Shown here piece by piece: positions 58,283 through 64,000 of a stretch of 64,000 bases of DNA. Position numbers and translations under genes: made by a program. The stretch is from NCBI GenBank assembly GCA_943331105.2, contig CALQKH020000007.1, positions 120,367 to 184,366 of the forward strand, given 5' to 3'. Each line of letters opens with the position of its first letter. Position 1 is the first letter of the stretch. The notes under the pieces were generated by a model that worked only from the letters and a program-made list of their open reading frames with translations, searched no databases and was not told the DNA's origin. The stretch is from Akkermansia muciniphila. Lineage in GTDB: Bacteria; Pseudomonadota; Gammaproteobacteria; Burkholderiales; Burkholderiaceae_C.

Positions 58283-59848
58283 TCAGCCTGCCGCGTTTTC
58301 CAAGTCGCGCAACCGAAAGCGCTGGATCTTGCCCGTGGCGGTCTTGGGCAACTCGGCCACGAAGTCAATGAAGCGCGGGTATTTGTAAGGGGCCAGACGC
58401 TCTTTCACGAAGGCTTTGACTTCTTCTTGCGTCAGGCTTTGACCGGGCTTGAGCACGATGAAAGCCTTGGTTTTGGTCAAACCGTCGGTGTCTTGTTTGC
58501 CAATGACGGCCGCCTCCAAGATCGAGGGGTGTTGCACCAGGGTGGACTCAACTTCAAAGGGCGAGACATAGATGCCGCTCACCTTGAGCATGTCGTCGTT
58601 GCGCCCGGCGTAGGTGTAGTAGCCGTCGGCATCACGCGTGTATTTGTCGCCACTCTTGGTCCACACACCCTGGAAGGTGTCGCGTGTTTTTTCTCGGTTG
58701 TTCCAGTACATCAAGGCACTGCTGGGTCCCTGGATGTAAAGGTCGCCGATCTCGTTGTGTCCCGTGATGACGCTGCCGTCTTCGTTGCGCAGTTGCACCT
58801 CGTAGCCGGGTACGGCTTTGCCGGTCGTGCCGTAGCGCACGTCACCAGGGCGGTTGGACAGGAACACGTGCAGCATTTCTGTGGAGCCGATGCCGTCGAT
58901 GATCTCGCAGCCAAAGTGCGCGGTCCAGCGCTCGGCGATGTCGCGAGGCAGCGCTTCACCAGCCGAAGAGCACAAGCGCATCGCCACCTTGCTTTTGGCC
59001 GGCAAGTCTGGGCTGGCCAGCATGCCGCCGTAGCCTGTGGGGGCACCATAAAAAACAGTGGCTTGGTGGTCCACCATGCGCTTGAAAGTCGCTTGAGGGG
59101 TGGGGCGTTCGGCCATGAGCACCACCGTTGCCCCCACGCTCAACGGGAAAGTGAGCGCGTTGCCCAGACCGTAGGCAAAGAAGAGTTTCGCGGCCGAGAA
59201 CACAACGTCGCTCTCGCGCAGTTCGAGCACGCCTTGGGCATACAGTTCGGCCGTCCAGTACAGATTGCCTTGGCTGTGTACGGTGCCCTTGGGCTTGCCG
59301 GTCGAGCCTGAGGAATACAGCCAAAAAGCCGGTTCATCGGCCAAGGTTTGGGCGGGCAGCACAGGCTTGTTTTGGGCCACGCAGTCGGCCATGTTGAATT
59401 GACCCCGAGTCAAAGCGCCTGTAGGGCGCGAGACCAGCACTTGCCGGACCTCGTTTTTGACCATGTCCAGTGCACTTTGCAGTGTGGGCAGCAGCGCACC
59501 CGAGACAAGGGCCGCTTGGGCCCGGCTGTTGCTCAGCATGAAAGCATAGTCCTCGGCAGTGAGCAGGGTGTTCACCGCCACCGGCACCACCCCCGCATAA
59601 AGTGAACCCAGAAAGGCCACCACCCAGTCGGTGCTGTCATGCATCAGCAAGAGGACGCGCTCTTCGCGTTTGAGGCCCATGGCCTGCAGACCGCCTGCAA
59701 AACGGCGGATCTGTTCGGTCAGCTCACCATAGGTCAATGTGCTCACATCGTCGATCAACGCGGTTTTGGCGGCGCGCCCGGCATTGATGGCAATCAGGTG
59801 TTGGGCAAAGTTGAAATCGGCGCTGGGGGCGGTCACGGGGCGTGTCAT
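58283..59848 (-). CDS. bclA: Benzoate-CoA ligase
   Basis: A 521-residue AMP-forming ligase that activates benzoate to benzoyl-CoA, the first step of the box pathway. Motifs: YSSGSTGKPKGTVHSQGN, GIGSTEMLHVFLSN, GRNDDMLKVSG, and the C-terminal ATGKIQRFRLR with its lysine. Operon partner boxD is 58 bases upstream on the same strand, and boxR and boxC lie next to it, which supports the substrate assignment. GAGGAGACC precedes the ATG. Confidence 0.92.
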   Translation of the reverse strand: MTRPVTAPSADFNFAQHLIAINAGRAAKTALIDDVSTLTYGELTEQIRRFAGGLQAMGLKREERVLLLMHDSTDWVVAFLGSLYAGVVPVAVNTLLTAEDYAFMLSNSRAQAALVSGALLPTLQSALDMVKNEVRQVLVSRPTGALTRGQFNMADCVAQNKPVLPAQTLADEPAFWLYSSGSTGKPKGTVHSQGNLYWTAELYAQGVLELRESDVVFSAAKLFFAYGLGNALTFPLSVGATVVLMAERPTPQATFKRMVDHQATVFYGAPTGYGGMLASPDLPAKSKVAMRLCSSAGEALPRDIAERWTAHFGCEIIDGIGSTEMLHVFLSNRPGDVRYGTTGKAVPGYEVQLRNEDGSVITGHNEIGDLYIQGPSSALMYWNNREKTRDTFQGVWTKSGDKYTRDADGYYTYAGRNDDMLKVSGIYVSPFEVESTLVQHPSILEAAVIGKQDTDGLTKTKAFIVLKPGQSLTQEEVKAFVKERLAPYKYPRFIDFVAELPKTATGKIQRFRLRDLENAAG

Positions 59849-59906
59849 GTAGGTCTCCTCGGATGTCTCTGATGTTGTTGGAATGTGGGTGGCTTGTGAA
59901 GGGGGT

Positions 59907-61475
59907 TTACAAGGACAAGGCGGTGCCTTGCGCGTCCAGCTGGTCCAGTGCCAGTGCGCTGCCTTGCACCGCGCTGCGGCGGTGGTAAAAATTCAGGGCT
60001 CTGAGGCCCCCCAGCTCTTCACCGCCGCCCGCGCGGCCAGGGCCGCCGTGCAAGCTCATGGGCATCACGTTGCCGTGGCCGTTGTGCAAAGCCGCCACAT
60101 CGGGGGACACAGCGTGCACACGGCCATGGCTGCTGGCCAGCTCGACCGAGGCTTGGGCTGTGAAGGCCGGGTCTTCGCTGTAGACCGAGCACACCAGTGA
60201 ACCTTCGCCGCGGCGGATCATGGCGTAGGCTTCATCAATGCTGTCATAAGGCATCAAGGTGGACACGGGGCCAAACACCTCGACCGCGTGTAGCACCTGG
60301 GCGGTCAGGGGTGACTCGGTGCCCAGCAACACGGGCGCCACGCAGGCACTCGATGCATCGGCATCGACCAAGGCAGCACTGTTGCCGTCAAACAAAACGT
60401 CCGCTTCGGTTTTCAGCTGAGCCAGGCCTGCCAGCACGCTGGCTTTTTGTTCTTGACTGACCAGGGCGCCCATGCGCACGGTCTCATGGCGTGGGTTGCC
60501 CACGGTGGTTTTGACCAAGCGCGCGCCAATGGCGTCTGCGGCAGCTTTGTACAAAGCGCGGGGGACAAAGATGCGGCGGATCGCGGTGCACTTTTGGCCC
60601 GATTTGACCGTCATCTCGCGGGTGACTTCGGCCACCAGCAACTTGAAGGCTTCGCTGTCTGCGGTCGCGGCAGGCGAGAGCAGGGCTGAATTGAGGCTGT
60701 CGGCCTCGATGTTGCAGCGCACCGACAGCTCAGTCACGGCACGGTGGCTGCGGATGATCTTGCCCGTCTCGGCCGAGCCAGTGAAGCTGACCACGTCAAA
60801 GGCTTGCAGCTGGTCCATAAGGCCTGCAGACGAGCCGCAGATGACCGACAAGGCACCCACAGGCAGCACACCGGCGTCGATCACGTCCTTGACCATGCGC
60901 TGCGTCAACCAAGCGGTGGCTGTTGCGGGCTTGATGATCACGGGAACGCCCGACAGCAGAGCGGGTGCGGCTTTTTCCCACAGGCCCCAGCTGGGAAAGT
61001 TAAAGGCGTTGATGAACAGCGCTACGCCATGCGTGGGCACCTGGATGTGCTGAGTCTGAAAAGCGGGGTCCTTACCCATGCGGATGCGTTCGCCGTCGAG
61101 CAGCAGTGTGGCGTCGCCCAGGGCCGCGCCCTGTTTGGCGTAGTAGCCCAGGGTGAAGAGAGCACCGTCGATGTCCACGCCCGAGTCCTTGGCCACGGTG
61201 CCGCTGTTGGCGGTGGCAATTTCGTAATAAGCATCGCGATTGGCTTGCAGGACTTCGGTGATTTTTGTCAAAAGGGCTGCGCGTTGGCCATAGCTCAGGG
61301 CACGCAGGGCCTTGCCGCCTTGTTCACGTGCAAATGCAAATCCTTCTGCCAGGTCGATGCCGCCGCTGGACACCCGGGCCAGTTCCGTGCCCAGCACCGG
61401 GTCAAACATGGGCGTGCCCGCACCGGTGCCGATTTGCCAGCGGCCTGCGAAGTAGTTGGGGAGCAATGCGGTCAT
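59907..61475 (-). CDS. boxD: 3,4-dehydroadipyl-CoA semialdehyde dehydrogenase
   Basis: BoxD, 522 residues, an aldehyde dehydrogenase that oxidises the ring-opened semialdehyde of aerobic benzoyl-CoA breakdown with NADP+. The NAD(P)-binding GSAETGK and the catalytic cysteine in SGQKCTAIRRIFVPR are visible, with NFPSWGLWEKAAPAL upstream. Assignment relies on the surrounding box genes. The ATG at 61475 fits the family N-terminus. It leads the boxD-bclA unit, divergent from boxR. Confidence 0.9.
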   Translation of the reverse strand: MTALLPNYFAGRWQIGTGAGTPMFDPVLGTELARVSSGGIDLAEGFAFAREQGGKALRALSYGQRAALLTKITEVLQANRDAYYEIATANSGTVAKDSGVDIDGALFTLGYYAKQGAALGDATLLLDGERIRMGKDPAFQTQHIQVPTHGVALFINAFNFPSWGLWEKAAPALLSGVPVIIKPATATAWLTQRMVKDVIDAGVLPVGALSVICGSSAGLMDQLQAFDVVSFTGSAETGKIIRSHRAVTELSVRCNIEADSLNSALLSPAATADSEAFKLLVAEVTREMTVKSGQKCTAIRRIFVPRALYKAAADAIGARLVKTTVGNPRHETVRMGALVSQEQKASVLAGLAQLKTEADVLFDGNSAALVDADASSACVAPVLLGTESPLTAQVLHAVEVFGPVSTLMPYDSIDEAYAMIRRGEGSLVCSVYSEDPAFTAQASVELASSHGRVHAVSPDVAALHNGHGNVMPMSLHGGPGRAGGGEELGGLRALNFYHRRSAVQGSALALDQLDAQGTALSL

Positions 61476-61606
61476 GTGAAAGGCTTTCGGTTGGAATTCG
61501 AGGCAAAACGGATCAACAGGCACTGAAATGCCACAAGGGACTGTTCCTCTTGGCCAGTTGGCGGTATAAACACGGCTTCATGCAGTATCGTGCCTGCCAG
61601 TAAGTA

Positions 61607-61620
61607 TGCATTAAAGTGCA
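61607..61620. promoter_or_regulatory. TGCA-N6-TGCA box between boxD and boxR
   Basis: Two TGCA words lie ten bases apart, within ATGCAT...GTGCAT. This is the pattern found twice upstream of boxC. A further TGCA stands at 61581-61584. It is a probable BoxR operator for the boxD unit and boxR itself. Confidence 0.6.
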
Positions 61621-61669
61621 TGTTTTGTGCCTTCAGAAATTATAGGGTTTTCCCTTGATCGCAAACACC

Positions 61670-62593
61670 ATGTTGAATTTGTCCTCCATTGACACCACGA
61701 CCGCCGCAGCGGCTGAATCAGAAGCCAAGCGCAACCCATTTTTGGTCACGCTGGGTGAGCGGGTGCGCAACCTGCGTTCGCGCCAAGGCATGACGCGCCG
61801 CGCCGTGGCTCTGGCAGCCGATGTGTCCGAGCGGCACCTGGCCAACCTGGAGTACGGCACAGGCAATGTCTCTGTCTTGGTCTTGCTCCAGGTGGCCAGC
61901 GCCTTGCAATGCTCATTGGCTGAATTGCTGGGCGATGTGACCACCACCTCGCCCGAGTGGTTGCTGATCCGCGAATTGTTGGGCAAGCGCAGCGAGGCTG
62001 ATTTGCGCCGGGCTCGCGAACAGTTGGGTGAAATGTTTGGCGAAGGTGGTAATGCGCAAGAGCGCAAAAACAGAATCGCGTTGATTGGCTTGCGAGGCGC
62101 TGGCAAGACAGCATTGGGTCAACGTCTGGCCGATGACCTGGGCTTTCCCTTCATTGAGCTGAGCCGAGAAATTGAGCAGTTCGCGGGTTGCCAGATCAGC
62201 GAGATCCACAATCTTTACGGGGCCAATGCCTATCGCCGCTATGAGCGTCGCGCGCTGGAAGAGGCCATACAAATTTACCCCGAGGTGGTGATCGCGACAC
62301 CCGGTGGATTGGTGTCAGATTCGGCTAATTTCAACTTGCTGCTTTCCCACTGCACCACGGTGTGGTTGCAGGCGGACGCCACAGACCACATGGGCCGTGT
62401 CGCTGCGCAAGGCGATATGCGTCCGATGGCGGCCAGTCGTGAGGCCATGGAGGATCTCAAGCGCATTCTCGAAGGGAGAGCGGCGTTTTATTCCAAGGCC
62501 GATATGACCATCAACACCAGTGGCCGCACCGAGTCGCAAGCTTTTGATGCTTTGAGGACTTTGGTTCGCCAACATGTGCAGCGACCCGCTTGA
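61670..62593 (+). CDS. boxR: Benzoyl-CoA-responsive regulator (BoxR/BzdR type, XRE + shikimate kinase-like)
   Basis: A 307-residue regulator with an N-terminal Cro/CI-type helix-turn-helix (about 25-85: LGERVRNLRSRQGMTRRAVA) joined to a shikimate-kinase-like domain (about 135-300) with the P-loop GLRGAGKTALG near 141. This two-domain architecture is that of BzdR and BoxR, where the kinase-like part binds benzoyl-CoA and releases the repressor. The ATG at 61670 is preferred over a TTG 15 bases upstream. It is divergent from boxD. Confidence 0.93.
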   Translation: MLNLSSIDTTTAAAAESEAKRNPFLVTLGERVRNLRSRQGMTRRAVALAADVSERHLANLEYGTGNVSVLVLLQVASALQCSLAELLGDVTTTSPEWLLIRELLGKRSEADLRRAREQLGEMFGEGGNAQERKNRIALIGLRGAGKTALGQRLADDLGFPFIELSREIEQFAGCQISEIHNLYGANAYRRYERRALEEAIQIYPEVVIATPGGLVSDSANFNLLLSHCTTVWLQADATDHMGRVAAQGDMRPMAASREAMEDLKRILEGRAAFYSKADMTINTSGRTESQAFDALRTLVRQHVQRPA

Positions 62594-62637
62594 GGCCACC
62601 GAGGATGAAACAAATACAAGGGTAATCACTTAGCAAA

Positions 62638-62651
62638 TGCAGTAAAGTGCA
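62638..62651. promoter_or_regulatory. TGCA-N6-TGCA box upstream of boxC promoter
   Basis: TGCA at 62638 and 62648, spaced ten bases, directly before the predicted -35 element of boxC. Part of the probable BoxR operator. Confidence 0.6.
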
Positions 62652-62653
62652 TA

Positions 62654-62682
62654 TTGCGCATGCGATTGAGGTGCAATAAAAT
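62654..62682 (+). promoter_or_regulatory. Predicted sigma-70 promoter of boxC
   Basis: TTGCGC (62654-62659) and TAAAAT (62677-62682) are separated by 17 bases. A single TGCA lies inside at 62672-62675, and paired TGCA boxes flank it on both sides. Transcription would start near 62689, about 60 bases before the boxC ATG. Confidence 0.55.
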
Positions 62683-62693
62683 TCAAATCAACA

Positions 62694-62707
62694 TGCACTG
62701 AATTGCA
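62694..62707. promoter_or_regulatory. TGCA-N6-TGCA box downstream of boxC promoter
   Basis: TGCA at 62694 and 62704 with six bases between, just after the predicted transcription start, a classical repressor position. Confidence 0.6.
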
Positions 62708-62748
62708 TTTTTGACTGAAATCAACCCATTTCACCGCCGGAGACCACC

Positions 62749-64000
62749 ATGACGACATCCTTTCAGGTCAATTACCAGACCAACCCTTCCGAGTACAAGC
62801 ACATCCACCTGGCCTTTGAGGGCGAGATCGCGACCTTGTCGATCAACATCAACGAAGACGCAGGCATCCGCCCTGGTTACAAACTCAAGCTCAACAGCTA
62901 CGACCTGGGTGTGGACATCGAACTACATGATGCGCTGCAGCGCATCCGCTTCGAACACCCCGAAGTGCGCTCGGTGGTGGTGACCAGCTTGAAGGACCGT
63001 GTCTTTTGCTCCGGCGCCAACATCTTCATGCTGGGTGTGTCCACCCACGGCTGGAAAGTGAACTTTTGCAAGTTCACCAACGAAACCCGCAACGGCATCG
63101 AAGACTCCAGCAAGCACGACGGTCTGAAATTCGTCGCTGCCTTGAACGGCGCTTGCGCGGGCGGTGGCTACGAGCTGGCCTTGGCTTGCGATGACATCGT
63201 CTTGGTGGACGACCGCTCCAGCGCCGTGTCGCTGCCTGAAGTGCCCTTGCTCGGCGTGTTGCCTGGCACCGGTGGTTTGACCCGTGTGACCGACAAACGG
63301 CATGTGCGCCACGACCTGGCCGACATCTTCTGCACCAGCGTCGAAGGTGTACGTGGTCAAAAGGCCGTGGACTGGCGTTTGGTCGATGCGATTGCCAAGC
63401 CTGCTGTTTTCAAGGATGTGGTCAAAGCGCGTGCCACACAGTTGGCTGCAGGCAGCATCCGCACGGCAGGTGCCAAAGGTGTTGAGCTGACCCCTTTGAA
63501 ACGGACCATGGCGGCTGACGCACTGACCTACACCAACGTCACCGTCGAGATCGACCGCGCCAAGCGCATCGCCACTTTCACCGTCAAGGCCCCTGCCACG
63601 GCACAGCCCAGCGACATCGCCGGCATCGAAGCCGCAGGTGTGAACTGGTGGCCCCTGCAGATGGTGCGCGAACTGGACGACGCCATCTTGCACATGCGCA
63701 CCAACGAACTCGACATTGGCACCTGGCTGCTCAAGACCTCTGGCGACGCCTCGGCTGTTTTGGCCTCTGATGCGAGCTTGCTGGCCCACAAAGACCACTG
63801 GTTGGTGCGCGAGACCATCGGCCACCTGCGCCGCACATTGGCCCGCTTGGACGTGTCCTCGCGCAGCCTTTTTGCCTTGATCGAAGAGGGGACTTGTTTT
63901 GTCGGCACACTGGCTGAGTTGGCGTTTTGCGCCGATCGTGCCTACATGTTGGCCTTGCCTGACGATGCAGCCAGAGCGCCCAAGATCCAGTTGAGTGAAA
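62749..64000 (+). CDS. boxC: 2,3-epoxybenzoyl-CoA dihydrolase (BoxC), cut by window edge
   Basis: The first 417 residues of BoxC (family members are about 550), running off the right edge without a stop. BoxC has a crotonase-like core, which here shows KDRVFCSGANIFMLGV and NGACAGGGYELALACDDIVL, the oxyanion-forming loops. It opens 2,3-epoxybenzoyl-CoA by non-oxygenolytic ring cleavage, after BoxBA has made the epoxide. CCGGAGACC precedes the ATG at 62749. Its promoter carries TGCA-N6-TGCA boxes for BoxR. boxB and boxA are expected beyond the window. Confidence 0.93.
   Translation, partial: MTTSFQVNYQTNPSEYKHIHLAFEGEIATLSININEDAGIRPGYKLKLNSYDLGVDIELHDALQRIRFEHPEVRSVVVTSLKDRVFCSGANIFMLGVSTHGWKVNFCKFTNETRNGIEDSSKHDGLKFVAALNGACAGGGYELALACDDIVLVDDRSSAVSLPEVPLLGVLPGTGGLTRVTDKRHVRHDLADIFCTSVEGVRGQKAVDWRLVDAIAKPAVFKDVVKARATQLAAGSIRTAGAKGVELTPLKRTMAADALTYTNVTVEIDRAKRIATFTVKAPATAQPSDIAGIEAAGVNWWPLQMVRELDDAILHMRTNELDIGTWLLKTSGDASAVLASDASLLAHKDHWLVRETIGHLRRTLARLDVSSRSLFALIEEGTCFVGTLAELAFCADRAYMLALPDDAARAPKIQLSE

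Noticed and set aside
61585..61605. Possible sigma-54 promoter (minus strand, GGCACG...TGC) upstream of boxD
   Set aside because: The spacing between the GG and GC elements is nine bases, not the near-invariant ten.
1..64000. CRISPR arrays, rRNA, tRNA and insertion sequences
   Set aside because: No spaced short repeats, no cloverleaf in the intergenic regions, and no transposase or integrase motifs were found anywhere in the window.

Overview
The window reads as a chromosomal segment of a high-GC betaproteobacterium of the order Burkholderiales, most likely Comamonadaceae (Limnohabitans/Rhodoferax-like). The grounds are the hpf-ptsN-hprK phosphotransferase block, the betaproteobacterial gshA type, the small DUF3460 and DUF3422 families, and an aerobic benzoyl-CoA (box) locus governed by a BoxR/BzdR-type regulator. 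This placement comes from gene families and gene order, not from a database search. I count 58 protein genes, two of them cut by the window edges, and no rRNA, tRNA, CRISPR array, integrase or transposase.

Layout. 1-8.1 kb: acyl-CoA and detoxification genes (partial acyl-CoA dehydrogenase, glutathione transferase, acyl-CoA ligase, serine hydrolase, MerR regulator, thioesterase, glutaredoxin). A 2.56-kb cassette (CmcJ-like oxidoreductase, second glutathione transferase, LysR) sits between the first transferase and the acyl-CoA ligase, flanked by a perfect 50-bp direct repeat. 8.1-13 kb: uvrA, an MFS transporter and ssb. 13.2-19.1 kb: a DUF3422 membrane protein and a tricarballylate-type oxidation locus (LysR, an SDR lacking its catalytic Tyr, tcuA, tcuB). 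19.1-32 kb: mnmA, lytic transglycosylase, TauE/SafE exporter, Nudix hydrolase, pntAB, fadD, mtnN, corA, patatin and a second MFS protein. 32.2-50.4 kb: housekeeping genes, nearly all on the plus strand (hpf, ptsN, hprK, fur on the minus strand, bamE, dapB, exbBD, leuS, lptE, holA, proA, gshA, kup, an esterase, an RNase II family enzyme, mtgA, ruvC). 50.4-57.1 kb: a minus-strand run (panC, panB, scpA, DUF3460, SulP transporter, metG), divergent from mrp/apbC. 58.3-64 kb: the benzoate locus, with boxD and benzoate-CoA ligase on the minus strand, boxR divergent, and boxC running off the right end.

How the genes fit together. In the box locus benzoate is activated to benzoyl-CoA, BoxC opens the epoxide, and BoxD oxidises the semialdehyde. 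BoxR probably represses both transcription units through paired TGCA boxes (TGCA-N6-TGCA), which I see three times in the two promoter regions. The rest is mainly central metabolism, envelope assembly, translation and DNA repair.

Most of the window is ordinary. The strongest unusual signals are the 50-bp duplication around the CmcJ/GST/LysR cassette, the altered SDR and 24-bp palindrome in the tcu-like locus, the BoxR boxes, and several leader hairpins or inverted repeats (hpf, kup, corA). I found no clear new defence or mobile system.
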